DNA of 35,327 nt from CBDUBH01 sp965365345 (GTDB lineage: Bacteria; Bacteroidota; Ignavibacteria; Ignavibacteriales; SURF-24): NCBI GenBank assembly GCA_965365345.1, contig CBDUBH010000032.1, positions 1 through 35,327 of the forward strand, given 5' to 3'. A program made the position numbers and the translations under genes. The notes beneath the pieces were generated by a model. The model did not search any database. It was not told the DNA's origin and saw only the letters and a list, made by a program, of their open reading frames with translations. The number at the start of each line of letters is the position of its first letter. Position 1 is the first letter of the stretch. This document shows, piece by piece, positions 22,343 through 30,340 of the stretch.

Positions 22343-22519
22343 TTATTTTCTATTCAGATTTTCATTTATCTTTTCGAGTAAATTTATCATCTCCTGTTGC
22401 TTTTCAATCATTGTATTTATTTTGAAATAATTTAAAACTGCTTTTCTGAAAATGACCAATATTATCGCAAACAAAATCAGTATTAAAATTATTAAGATAA
22501 ATATTTCAATGAATTCCAT
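22343..22519 (-). CDS. Small single-span membrane protein with C-terminal helix
   Basis: A 58-residue frame, starting at ATG 22519 and ending TAA at 22343. Residues 3-24 are an uninterrupted hydrophobic helix (FIEIFILIILILILFAIILV), followed by RK and a charged amphipathic helix (YFKINTMIEKQQEMINLLEK) likely to form a coiled coil in the cytoplasm. No ribosome site is clear. Codon use and the clean membrane-plus-coiled-coil design support a real gene, and a matching small protein beside a peptidase or thioredoxin gene is common in this group. Function unknown. Confidence 0.55.
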   Translation of the reverse strand: MEFIEIFILIILILILFAIILVIFRKAVLNYFKINTMIEKQQEMINLLEKINENLNRK

Positions 22520-22590
22520 ATCAGAAAAAATCTATTACAAAAAATGTTTAAAAGATATTTAAGAATTATTTACATGAAAATGAATTTACA

Positions 22591-22618
22591 GTAGAGATGA
22601 GATTTATCTCATCTCTAC
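22591..22618. repeat. Perfect 13-base palindrome of the GTAGAGA/TCTCTAC type
   Basis: GTAGAGATGAGAT (22591-22603) is exactly complementary to ATCTCATCTCTAC (22606-22618) with a 2-base centre. It lies just after the M24 peptidase gene. Palindromes with GTAGAGA ends are widespread intergenic repeats in several phyla. It has no clear T-run, so a terminator role is uncertain. Confidence 0.8.
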
Positions 22619-22640
22619 AAAATAAAAATAATTTTTTAAG

Positions 22641-23834
22641 TTATTTCAAAATCGGAACGATTGATTTTTGCGGAGTTCCGCCTGTACAAATTACTTCGCC
22701 TGATTCAGAAACATAAACATCGATCTCGCTTCTTATTCCGAAATCTCCTGTTAAATAAATTCCCGGCTCTATTGAAAAAGATGTTGAAGGCAAAATTAAT
22801 CTTTCATCTTTTGTCTCAAAATTATCCATGTGCGCGCCGCTTCCGTGAGTTTCGGTTGTTATTGAATGTCCCGTGCGGTGAATAAAATAATCTCCGTAAC
22901 CGGCATCTTTAATAACATTTCTTGCGGCAAGATCAACTTCGTATCCGCGGACTTCCTGTTTGTTCTGGAATCTTTCTTTAACAAGATCAAAAGCGGCATC
23001 GCGGGCATTTGCAACCACATTAAAAACTTTTTGATATTTTTCAGGAACAGTTTCGCCTGCAAATCCAACCCAGGTAATATCGCTCATTACTGCTTTTTCA
23101 GTATTAATTTTTGCCCAAAGATCAATTAAAACAAAATCATCTTTATTTATCTTTTTGAAGATATCTTTTGTAGGAGCGTAATGCGGATTAGCGCTGTTTT
23201 CATTAACTGCAACAATCGGATCAGAATCAGTAACCATATTTCTGTTTTTAAATTCATTTAAAATAAATTGCTGAACTTGGTACTCTGTAATTTCTGAACC
23301 GCTGTTCAATTTTTCTTTAATAAAATCAAATGCAAGCTGAACAATTTCGTAAAGTGATTTTGCGGCAGTTTTATTCTCTTCAAATTGTTTGCTTGTCCAG
23401 CGTGCGCCAAACATTGATATAAGATCGCCGCTGCTTTTAATTTCAACTCCGAATGATCTGATAAATTCAATTGTACCGGCATCAACTTTTGAAACATAGG
23501 GAATTGAATTCATTGGTGAATATTCCATTGCGATCACTTTTGAATCTTTTAATGCTTCGGCTAAAAAACTTTTCAAAGTTTCATGACTTGAATAAGCCAA
23601 TTTTCTACCGGGTAAATGATCAAGATGAAACGCTTCAATTCCGTTTAATATTTTTACGGGTTCGCCTTCTTTAGGTACAAAGTAGAACAATCTTCTTGTT
23701 AAATGGGCGTTTGGTGAAATATCTAAAATTTCGTGAGCCAAACCATTTGAGCCGCGAAAATCAAAAAACAGCCAGCCGTCAAAATTCATTTCTTTTAAAA
23801 TACTTTGAATTTTTTCTAAATTGAAATTTGCCAT
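22641..23834 (-). CDS. M24 family metallopeptidase (Xaa-Pro aminopeptidase-like)
   Basis: A 397-residue cytoplasmic peptidase in two domains: an N-terminal creatinase-like domain (about residues 1-150) and a C-terminal pita-bread domain. The dinuclear metal ligands are all present: D238 (LIDLWAK), D252 (MSDITWVG), H323 (IHRTGHSI), E356 (SIEPGIYL) and E370 (IRSEIDVYV). Such enzymes remove an N-terminal residue before proline. The conserved first aspartate sits in DLWAK rather than the more usual D-x-G, a variant seen in prolidase-like members. No signal peptide. A promoter-like pair is 95 bases upstream, and the palindrome at 22591 follows the stop. Confidence 0.85.
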   Translation of the reverse strand: MANFNLEKIQSILKEMNFDGWLFFDFRGSNGLAHEILDISPNAHLTRRLFYFVPKEGEPVKILNGIEAFHLDHLPGRKLAYSSHETLKSFLAEALKDSKVIAMEYSPMNSIPYVSKVDAGTIEFIRSFGVEIKSSGDLISMFGARWTSKQFEENKTAAKSLYEIVQLAFDFIKEKLNSGSEITEYQVQQFILNEFKNRNMVTDSDPIVAVNENSANPHYAPTKDIFKKINKDDFVLIDLWAKINTEKAVMSDITWVGFAGETVPEKYQKVFNVVANARDAAFDLVKERFQNKQEVRGYEVDLAARNVIKDAGYGDYFIHRTGHSITTETHGSGAHMDNFETKDERLILPSTSFSIEPGIYLTGDFGIRSEIDVYVSESGEVICTGGTPQKSIVPILK

Positions 23835-23928
23835 AATTGCCTCAATATTTTTTCAAGTTTAAGTTAATATAATAAAAGCGATTTTTATAGAAAAGATAAA
23901 TTGAATTAAATTCAAAGAAAGGAAAATT

Positions 23929-23957
23929 CAAATATAAAATTGTTGTGAATTTTGCAA
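23929..23957 (-). promoter_or_regulatory. Candidate promoter of the M24 peptidase gene
   Basis: On the minus strand TTG (23957-23955) and TATATTTG (23936-23929) are separated by 18 bases. The -7 box is perfect, but the spacer is short; the leader would be about 90 bases. Confidence 0.35.
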
Positions 23958-23985
23958 TAAGTTTTTTAGAAATTATGAAATTGAG

Positions 23986-24381
23986 TTATTCATATTTGGT
24001 AATTCTTATTTTCTTTACCCCGATTTCATACAAAACATTTGTGCTGTCTCTGAATGGAAGAAAAAACAGACCGCTATTGCTTCCGGTTTTTATTTCGCCG
24101 GCGGAAAGTTTTCCCTGTACGGATTTCTCGCTTGTGAATTTTGTTCCATTAAATACCAGGTCAAATTTATAATCGATATCAAAATCATTTTGATTTTTCA
24201 GTAATAAAACTACGCCGTTATCACTAATTCCATTTCCTTCGCGATAAAATAAAAATTTTGCTTCTAGACCTTTATAATCGAAAAGTCTATTTAAATTTTC
24301 GTTTCCGTTTTGCGCAAAATTAGAAGCAAAAACAGAAAAGAAAAAAATAATAAATACTGTTATTCTTGACCGGAATTTCAT
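23986..24381 (-). CDS. Secreted hypothetical protein
   Basis: A 131-residue protein with a signal peptide at residues 1-23 (FIIFFFSVFASNFAQN). The mature part is mostly beta-strand: KGLEAKFLFYREGNGISDNG, VVLLLKNQNDFDIDYKFDLV, FNGTKFTSEKSVQGKLSAGE and a final strand IGVKKIRITKYE. An immunoglobulin-like sandwich, as in secreted adaptor domains, would fit. No family is recognised and there are no cysteines. It lies alone between the DHS-like gene and the M24 peptidase, all on the minus strand. A plus-strand frame over the same bases is a shadow. Confidence 0.6.
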   Translation of the reverse strand: MKFRSRITVFIIFFFSVFASNFAQNGNENLNRLFDYKGLEAKFLFYREGNGISDNGVVLLLKNQNDFDIDYKFDLVFNGTKFTSEKSVQGKLSAGEIKTGSNSGLFFLPFRDSTNVLYEIGVKKIRITKYE

Positions 24382-24544
24382 ATTTATAATTGAGATTGTT
24401 TAAAAGATTAAACAAAATTGCTGATAAAAAGTTCAGATAAAAAAAGAAAAACATTAAATTAAGAATTGGTTAATTAAAATTTAATTTTGAAAAAAGGGGA
24501 TTAAAATCGGAATGAGTTTTAATTCGTAAAATTGGATTTAAAAT

Positions 24545-24572
24545 AAACAGAGGCGAGAAAAATCCCGCCTCT
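24545..24572 (-). terminator. Terminator of the DHS-like gene
   Basis: CGCCTCT/AGAGGCG arms at 24566-24572 and 24549-24555 enclose a 10-base loop; on the minus strand the stem is followed by GTTTATTTT. Confidence 0.65.
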
Positions 24573-24589
24573 AAAAGAAAAACAAGAAA

Positions 24590-25639
24590 TTATTTTCCAA
24601 CCGATTCAGTTTGTTTCATGTAGAGTTTATTGAATTCTCTTGCTTTTCTGCCTTCGTGTGCGCCTTTATGAAAAGCGTAACCAACAATTAAAGGCATTGC
24701 AAGAGTTGCTTCTGAGTAAACCATCTGTTCGTAAGTCATATCAACTTTACCCCATGAACTTGCTTCTTTCAAAGTTGATCCAGAAAGTGCACCGTCTCTT
24801 TCATCTGCAACAGTAATTTGAATTGCGTATTTATGCATTGCTGCTTCTTCATTCAAAATATCTGCTGCAACAACAATATCCTGAACAAAGTTTTTAGGAA
24901 CGCCACCGCCAATCATAAAAATTCCGGTTTCTTTTGAATTTAATTTTATCTGAGTCAATTCAAGAAAATCTTTTGCTGAATCAATTGATAAATGTTTATC
25001 CGGATTTTTTGTCTGATGCATAATAAATCCAAATCCTGCCGAGCAATCAGAAAATGCCGGAACAAAGATTGGAATATTTTTTTTGTACGCTGCAAATACA
25101 ATTGAATCGTCACACTTCGGACCGCCGTTATTTTCCAAATATCTTCCCATTTCATAAATGAATTCACGAGAAGAATAAGGACGCGGTTCCAATTGATCTG
25201 CAATCACACCAATTGTTTCATCACAAACTCTAAGATCTTCTTCATCAATAAAAGTATCGTAAATTCTATCGATCATAAGATCGCGCATTATATTATCATC
25301 AACCCATTTTGTGCCGATGTAATGTTTGAATCCCAATGCTTCAAAGAAATCCTGATCAACAATATTAGCACCTGTTGAAACAATTGCATCGATCATATTA
25401 TTTTCAATCATATCATGAATAACTTTTTTCAAACCAGCACTAATCAAGCTTCCTGCAAGAGTTAGAATTACAGCGTTATCTTTATCACGGATCATCATTT
25501 CCAAAATACTTGCTGCGCGATTTAAATCACGCGATGAAAAAGCCATTTTGCTCATTGCATCAACCATCGGAACTACATTGTATTTTTTAATATCAATGTG
25601 TTCAATCACTTCTTTCAAATAATCTTTTTTCTCGGGCAT
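24590..25639 (-). CDS. Deoxyhypusine synthase family protein
   Basis: A 349-residue cytoplasmic NAD-dependent enzyme of the deoxyhypusine synthase fold. Typical segments are VILTLAGSLISAGLKKVIHD, VSTGANIVDQDFFEALG, FVPAFSDCSAGFG and IFMIGGGVPKNFVQDI. The catalytic lysine corresponds to K298 in SSWGKVDMTYEQMV, matching the WGK motif around K329 of the human enzyme. Bacteria lack eIF5A, so the substrate differs: some bacterial members make homospermidine or related polyamines from spermidine and putrescine. No polyamine gene is adjacent here. AAGGAG precedes the ATG, and a terminator follows. Family sure, reaction unsure. Confidence 0.85.
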   Translation of the reverse strand: MPEKKDYLKEVIEHIDIKKYNVVPMVDAMSKMAFSSRDLNRAASILEMMIRDKDNAVILTLAGSLISAGLKKVIHDMIENNMIDAIVSTGANIVDQDFFEALGFKHYIGTKWVDDNIMRDLMIDRIYDTFIDEEDLRVCDETIGVIADQLEPRPYSSREFIYEMGRYLENNGGPKCDDSIVFAAYKKNIPIFVPAFSDCSAGFGFIMHQTKNPDKHLSIDSAKDFLELTQIKLNSKETGIFMIGGGVPKNFVQDIVVAADILNEEAAMHKYAIQITVADERDGALSGSTLKEASSWGKVDMTYEQMVYSEATLAMPLIVGYAFHKGAHEGRKAREFNKLYMKQTESVGK

Positions 25640-25743
25640 TCTTTCTTCTCCTTGTTTATTTGCGATTTATATAAAATAAATTTTCCTGCAACTTTTTTTA
25701 ATACAAATATTTTTCCTATTTGAATTTTTGATTTTGAATTTTC

Positions 25744-25816
25744 AGATCGACGCACTTCGTTCGCGATGACATTACAGTAATAGGTCATTGCGAGGAATGA
25801 AATGACGAAGCAATCT
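25744..25816. repeat. Imperfect inverted repeat with GATGAC/GTCATTGC core
   Basis: GCGATGAC (25763-25770) pairs with GTCATTGC (25784-25791), CTTCG with CGAAG, and AGAT with ATCT at the ends. The right half is GTCATTGCGAGGAATGAAAT followed by GACGAAGCAATCT, a form very common between genes in many bacterial genomes. It is noncoding, 115 bases upstream of the DHS-like gene. Confidence 0.75.
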
Positions 25817-25928
25817 CCGTTTTGTTTATCAAAATCTCACAAAACAAAAATACATTATTTTCCTGTTTATATTTTTAACAAATGTTAAAAAATTGCGGGA
25901 ACTTTTCTGAAAAATATTTTTTGAAAAT

Positions 25929-26495
25929 TTATTTTATCTCAGCTCTGATGCGGCTTAAAGTTACCTGCGTAACTCCTAAATATGATGCGATGTGTCCCAG
26001 TTGAACTCTTTGAATTATATGCGGATGACTTTGCAAAAGTGATCTGTATCTTTCCAATGCGGTTTGAAATTGCTGCGAGATAAAAAACTCTTCCGTGCGC
26101 ACTAATTCAATTTCGGCTAATTTTCTTCCCCAATTTGCAAATTCAATATCGGTCTTAAAAAGATTTTGCAGATCATGATGATTTAATTTATAAAGCACTG
26201 AATCTTCAAGAAGTTCAATATTTTCATATCCGGGTTTGTTTGAAATATAATTGTAATATGACATTATCATTTCACCTTCAAAGCCGAACCAGAATGTAAC
26301 TTCCTTTTCGCCCTTGAAAAGAAAGGCGCGCGCAATTCCTTTTTCAATAAAGTAAATACTGTTTTCAATTGATTCACTTTTAAAAAGCAAATGACCTTTC
26401 TTAAATTCCTTTCGTATCAAAAGTGAAATTAATTTATCAACAGAATTTTCCGGAAGCGGATAAATTTCTTTTATTGTTTTTAGAACTTTTTCCAA
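25929..26495 (-). CDS. Crp/Fnr family transcription regulator
   Basis: A 188-residue regulator. Residues 15-115 form a cyclic-nucleotide-binding-like beta-roll (FKKGHLLFKSESIENSIYFI, EKGIARAFLFKGEKEVTFWF); the C-terminus is a helix-turn-helix (QRVQLGHIASYLGVTQVTLSR), the last helix making the DNA contact. There are no cysteine clusters for an iron-sulfur centre and no clear cyclic-AMP contact arginine, so the signal is unknown. Members of this type in Bacteroidota often control nearby oxidative or metabolic genes. The isochorismatase-family gene lies 57 bases upstream on the same strand, so the two may be cotranscribed. Confidence 0.85.
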   Translation of the reverse strand: MEKVLKTIKEIYPLPENSVDKLISLLIRKEFKKGHLLFKSESIENSIYFIEKGIARAFLFKGEKEVTFWFGFEGEMIMSYYNYISNKPGYENIELLEDSVLYKLNHHDLQNLFKTDIEFANWGRKLAEIELVRTEEFFISQQFQTALERYRSLLQSHPHIIQRVQLGHIASYLGVTQVTLSRIRAEIK

Positions 26496-26551
26496 ATATG
26501 CCTGTTAAATTATTTATTTAAAAAACTGCTTAATTAAAATTCCCGTAAATT

Positions 26552-27097
26552 TTATTTCGATAAATTCAAAAATTCATCTGCTGATAAAATTTTAGCATAA
26601 CCGAATTTTAAATTATTTAATGCAGTATTATGAACCTGTTCTGCTTGTAAGGTTTTTCCGTCAAATTCAAAATTGCGTGTTGCGCATGCATCTTTAATTA
26701 CAGTAGGATTGAATCCAAAATCCGCAGCAGCTCTTGTAGTTGCTTCAACACACATGTTCGTCATCATTCCGCAAATTACCAAATCTTTTACATTCAATGA
26801 ATTTAAATAATCCAATAATTCAGTTTCTCTAAAACTGTTTGGAAAATGTTTTTCAATTATTTTTTCATTTTTCTGCGGTTCAATATTTTTATGAATTTCA
26901 GAACCGTTTGTATTTGGTAAAAAGAAAGTTGCACCAGGTTTTGTTGAAACATGTTTTATAAAAATTACAGGCAAATTATTTTTGCGAAAATGATTCAGCA
27001 GTTCTTTTGCTTTTAAAGATGCTTCTTCACTTTTAACCAATTCAAATTTCCCGCCGGGGAAGTAATCGTTTTGTATGTCAATTAAAAGCAGTACCAT
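26552..27097 (-). CDS. Isochorismatase-family cysteine hydrolase
   Basis: From ATG 27097 the protein has 181 residues and begins at the family strand MVLLLIDIQNDYFPGG; the open frame extends upstream to a TTG at 27136, but those residues have no family match. The catalytic triad is D7, K83 (IIEKHFPNSF) and C116 (GMMTNMCVEATTRAA). Related enzymes hydrolyse nicotinamide, isochorismate or N-carbamoyl compounds. The ending LKFGYAKILSADEF is ordinary. No zinc site of true nicotinamidases is obvious, so the substrate stays open. It lies just upstream of a Crp/Fnr gene on the same strand. Confidence 0.82.
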   Translation of the reverse strand: MVLLLIDIQNDYFPGGKFELVKSEEASLKAKELLNHFRKNNLPVIFIKHVSTKPGATFFLPNTNGSEIHKNIEPQKNEKIIEKHFPNSFRETELLDYLNSLNVKDLVICGMMTNMCVEATTRAAADFGFNPTVIKDACATRNFEFDGKTLQAEQVHNTALNNLKFGYAKILSADEFLNLSK

Positions 27098-27231
27098 ATT
27101 TATTCTTTCTTTTTTTGAATAGTTTTTAATTATCAAATTTGAAATTTGTATTGCGAAACTTCGTCTAAAAAATAAAAATCAATTTTAATTATTTTTAATT
27201 TACTCTATGCGTTTTCGCGGCTTTGCAGTAA

Positions 27232-27269
27232 ATCTTTTCATCTTTGAATCTTTTCATCTTTGAATCTTT
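27232..27269 (-). repeat. Dispersed 16-base repeat, two overlapping copies
   Basis: The 22-base segment found at 3142 recurs here on the minus strand at 27232-27253 and again at 27248-27269, giving a 16-base period (ATCTTTTCATCTTTGA on the plus strand). It reaches the stop region of the epimerase gene. Just before it, plus-strand bases 27203-27232 read CTCTATGCG...CTTTGCAG, another sequence often found between genes in this group. Confidence 0.75.
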
Positions 27270-28305
27270 AAAAAAACATTTTCGCAAATTTCAATATTCC
27301 TTGTTTCCATGGAACCCGGTGAGAAACTCCGGACTGATCTTTGAATGAATCCAGATTTTCCAAATACCATTTGTAATTTCTGATCAATGCATCTTTGTTG
27401 GAAAATTTTGGTTTATAACCCAAAACCTTTTCAGCTTTTTCAATTGAAACAAATGAATCTTTTGATGCGGTTTCGTAAACCCATTTGTATAGCGGCGAAA
27501 GTTTCATTGCTTCCAAAATTCTCAAAGTTAAAATTATCGGCTTTTCAGGTAAGCCCGTAATTTTTTTTCCATGTCCGGCATAATCCAAAACCGCCTGGTA
27601 ATCTTCTTTCATCGTTGTAAATTCTTTTGCGCCTATGTTAAAAGTATCGTTCACAATTTTTTCATCTAATTCAACGCAAGCATAAATCGAATCGCAAAGA
27701 TCTTCAACATCTAAAAGTTGATAGCGGTTATTTCCGCTTCCGATCATCGGGAAGCCGTGCCCGTCTTTTGCCCAATCGTAAAACAATGCGAAGACTCCCA
27801 ATCTTTCGGGACCGATAAAAGATTTCGGACGGATTATCGGAACGCACATTCCTTTTTCGCGATAATCCAGGCAAACTTCTTCGGCTTTTATTTTCGCTTT
27901 TCCGTAAGGGCCTACTCCATCTAATTTATCATTTTCGTATAAAGGATGATGATCCGGAATTCCGTAAACCGCAGTTGATGAAACATGTATAAATCTTTTA
28001 ACTTTATTTTTAAAAGCTGATTCTAAAAGAATTTTAGTTCCGTCAATATCAGTTGAATAAATTTCTTCTTTGGTGTAAAGTGGTAAAGCGGCAGCCGTGT
28101 GAATTACGATATCAATATTTTGCATCGCTTTTTCAACATCACTTTGATTTCTTATATCGCCTTGAATTTCGGTGATCTTATCTTTTACATCGGCATAATC
28201 AAATTTTACCAGATCCAAAGAAACAACTTCGTGATTTCTTTCCAAAAGATATCTTATAAGATTAATTCCTAAAAATCCTGATCCGCCTGTAACAAGGAAT
28301 TTCAT
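27268..28305 (-). CDS. NAD-dependent epimerase/dehydratase family protein
   Basis: From ATG 28305, which has GGAG 6 bases upstream, the protein has 345 residues; an upstream TTG in frame at 28326 is unlikely. It is an extended SDR: MKFLVTGGSGFLGINLIRYL binds NAD, DIVIHTAAALPLY and HVSSTAVYG supply the active-site serine, and YGKAK gives the catalytic tyrosine and lysine. The second half (FIGPERLGVFALFYDWAKDG, then NTFNIGAKEFTTMKEDY) is the sugar-binding part. Such enzymes epimerise or dehydrate nucleotide sugars, or reduce steroid-like or flavonoid substrates. No glycan genes are adjacent, so the substrate is unknown. Confidence 0.85.
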   Translation of the reverse strand: MKFLVTGGSGFLGINLIRYLLERNHEVVSLDLVKFDYADVKDKITEIQGDIRNQSDVEKAMQNIDIVIHTAAALPLYTKEEIYSTDIDGTKILLESAFKNKVKRFIHVSSTAVYGIPDHHPLYENDKLDGVGPYGKAKIKAEEVCLDYREKGMCVPIIRPKSFIGPERLGVFALFYDWAKDGHGFPMIGSGNNRYQLLDVEDLCDSIYACVELDEKIVNDTFNIGAKEFTTMKEDYQAVLDYAGHGKKITGLPEKPIILTLRILEAMKLSPLYKWVYETASKDSFVSIEKAEKVLGYKPKFSNKDALIRNYKWYLENLDSFKDQSGVSHRVPWKQGILKFAKMFF

Positions 28306-28519
28306 TTTTGCTCCATTAAATTTCAAAATTCCGTTTCAAAATTTTCAAACTGAAAAATAATCAAAAAATTTAATTTAAATTGAATTAATTTTACTAAAAT
28401 TAAATAGATAAATAAAAATATCATTCACTCAAAAATAATTTGAACAAAAGAAGTTTGAAATTGTTTAAATGAAAAGTTGTAATCAAAAATAAAAAATCTG
28501 TAAAATTAAATTTCTATAA

Positions 28520-29290
28520 ATGAAAAACGATCCTGAAAATATTGAATCAAAAAAAATAAAAAAAGAAAAAAATATTTTTGCCGGCAGAGTTTTAATTTCA
28601 GCAGCAATTCATATTATTGTTTTTGCAATTTTAATTTTGCTTTTGGAAATTTTTCCCGGTAAAAATTTACCGCAAGGGAAGTACGTTGAAATTACAATGG
28701 TTCGCGGCGCTAAAATTGAAACTCCGCAAAATGAACCAAAGGAAGAAATTAAAAGAGAAATCCCTGAAAAGGAAATTTTGGATGATGATGAAATTCAGGA
28801 GCCTGAAAAGGAAATCAAAAAAGATGAAAGTTCAACCACGGAAAATGAAAGCACAATTTTAACATCAGGATTTGATTCAACAAGTCTAAAACAAATTTAC
28901 AGCGAATCAACTTTGAATGTTCGATTGAAATACCCTTCGGGCTGGGTTTATGTTGATCAGCAAAATAAAAATAAATTAGACGGTGTAACTTTTTGGTCAG
29001 CAAATTCAGAAATTCAGCCGCCGCCTTACGTTCATTTGGAAGTTGTTGAAAAATATATGTTTAATCCGGATCAATACGAGCATCAATATAAATTCAGGAA
29101 TTTTACCGGATATTATAACGATCCTGTTGAGTTGGAAGGGCAGGTTTCACAATCAATTTATCTTTTAACGGAAACCGATGAGGATTATATTATTAAGGTA
29201 ATTGTAATCGGGAAGGAGAATTTTAAGAAATTCAGTCCGGTATTTTTCTCGATGGTAAATTCGTTCAAATTCGGCAGATCGCTTTTCTAA
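28520..29290 (+). CDS. Membrane-anchored TonB-like N-terminus joined to a PsbP/DcrB-like domain
   Basis: A 256-residue protein. After a basic cytoplasmic start, residues 24-45 form a membrane helix (VLISAAIHIIVFAILILLLE) very like that of the TonB protein at 18089. An acidic and K/E-rich spacer (about residues 70-115) follows. The C-terminal domain lacks TonB motifs; its LNVRLKYPSGWVYVDQ start and final FSMVNSFKF strand resemble PsbP/DcrB-type folds, which bind lipids or small proteins. There are no ExbB/ExbD genes beside it. It may use the shared energising unit or be an independent periplasmic anchor. It is divergent from the epimerase gene. Confidence 0.6.
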   Translation: MKNDPENIESKKIKKEKNIFAGRVLISAAIHIIVFAILILLLEIFPGKNLPQGKYVEITMVRGAKIETPQNEPKEEIKREIPEKEILDDDEIQEPEKEIKKDESSTTENESTILTSGFDSTSLKQIYSESTLNVRLKYPSGWVYVDQQNKNKLDGVTFWSANSEIQPPPYVHLEVVEKYMFNPDQYEHQYKFRNFTGYYNDPVELEGQVSQSIYLLTETDEDYIIKVIVIGKENFKKFSPVFFSMVNSFKFGRSLF

Positions 29291-29410
29291 AACCTTTCTA
29301 AAAAATAATATTTTACTTTTATCAATAAAATAATTATCTTTCTAAGCTAAAAAAATAATCAATTTCATCTTTTAATTTTGCTTTTATGAGGTAAAACCGA
29401 AGGATGTTCC

Positions 29411-29441
29411 TTGACTTTTTTAAAACATAAAGTTAATTTTA
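29411..29441 (+). promoter_or_regulatory. rplM: Candidate promoter of the rplM-rpsI operon
   Basis: TTGAC at 29411 and TAATTTTA (29434-29441) are separated by 20 bases after TTG. The start of transcription would be near 29448, with a short leader containing GGAGG. Confidence 0.5.
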
Positions 29442-29485
29442 AAAACTTTATTGGGAAAAATTAGTTGATTTGGAGGACTATTTAA

Positions 29486-29935
29486 GTGAAACAGGAAAAA
29501 ATGACCGGATTTATCAGCACCGATGATGCAGATAAAAAATGGTATGTGGTAGATGCTAAAGATCAGGTTGTGGGTCGTTTAGCAGCGGAAGTTGCAAGAG
29601 TGATCAGAGGAAAGAATAAACCGATCTTCACGCCAAATTCGGATACCGGAGATTTTGTTATTGTCATTAATGCTGACAAAGTAAAAATGACAGGAAAAAG
29701 AGAATTGCAAAAAACATATTTCTCTTATTCAGGATATCCCGGCGGTGCAAAGATCAGAAAATTTGCTGAATTAAAGGATAAAGATCCTGAATTCATCTTT
29801 TGGCACGCTGTAAAAGGTATGCTTCCTAAAAACAGATTGGGAAGAAAACTTATTAAAAAATTAAAAGTTTATGCAGGTGAAAGTCATCCGCATCAAGCTC
29901 AGCAACCTGAAGCGTTAAGTTTTTATAAAGCATAA
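29486..29935 (+). CDS. rplM: 50S ribosomal protein L13
   Basis: A 149-residue L13 of normal length. Motifs KKWYVVDAKDQVVGRLAAEV, NADKVKMTGKRELQKTYF, FWHAVKGMLPKNRLGRKLI and VYAGESHPHQAQQPE are all present. It is an early-assembly protein of the large subunit. The start chosen is GTG 29486, with GGAGG 9 bases before it; ATG at 29501, preceded by AGGAAAAA, is a possible alternative that would shorten the protein by five residues. rpsI follows after 18 bases in the usual pair. Confidence 0.96.
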   Translation: MKQEKMTGFISTDDADKKWYVVDAKDQVVGRLAAEVARVIRGKNKPIFTPNSDTGDFVIVINADKVKMTGKRELQKTYFSYSGYPGGAKIRKFAELKDKDPEFIFWHAVKGMLPKNRLGRKLIKKLKVYAGESHPHQAQQPEALSFYKA

Positions 29936-29953
29936 AGCCGGAGAAAGTAGATA

Positions 29954-30340
29954 ATGGCAGATAATATTTTTGTCGGAAGAAGAAAAACATCAGTAGCTCG
30001 CGTTATTTTAAGAAACGGAAACGGAAAAATTACCGTTAACGGAAAAGAATTTGAAGCAGCATTTCCTCTCCAAACCAACAGAGACGATATTACCGCTCCT
30101 TTTAGAGTTACAGAAACTTTAGGAAAGTATGACGTTTTAGTAAATGTTAGAGGCGGTGGTACTACAGGACAAGCACAAGCAATCAGACTTGGAATTGCAA
30201 GAGCATTGGAATCAACAAATGCTGATCTTCGTCCCGCTTTGAAAGTTGAAGGTTATTTAACCAGAGATCCTAGAATGGTTGAACGTAAAAAATACGGACA
30301 GCCGAAAGCAAGAAAAAGATTCCAGTTCTCAAAAAGATAA
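29954..30340 (+). CDS. rpsI: 30S ribosomal protein S9
   Basis: A 128-residue S9. FVGRRKTSVARVILRNGNGK at the start, RGGGTTGQAQAIRLGIARAL in the middle and LTRDPRMVERKKYGQPKARK near the end fit the family, and the long basic tail ends in FQFSKR, whose last residues reach the P-site tRNA. It is cotranscribed with rplM. A weak AAACT/AGTTT hairpin before a T-run at about 30360-30382 may end the pair. Confidence 0.97.
   Translation: MADNIFVGRRKTSVARVILRNGNGKITVNGKEFEAAFPLQTNRDDITAPFRVTETLGKYDVLVNVRGGGTTGQAQAIRLGIARALESTNADLRPALKVEGYLTRDPRMVERKKYGQPKARKRFQFSKR

Noticed and set aside
23945..24172. Plus-strand frame of 75 codons
   Set aside because: It lies antisense to the secreted protein gene at 23986-24381, which has a clear signal peptide; no ribosome site.
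27098..27136. TTG-started extension of the isochorismatase-family gene
   Set aside because: The family strand begins at ATG 27097; the extension is low-complexity and has no ribosome site.
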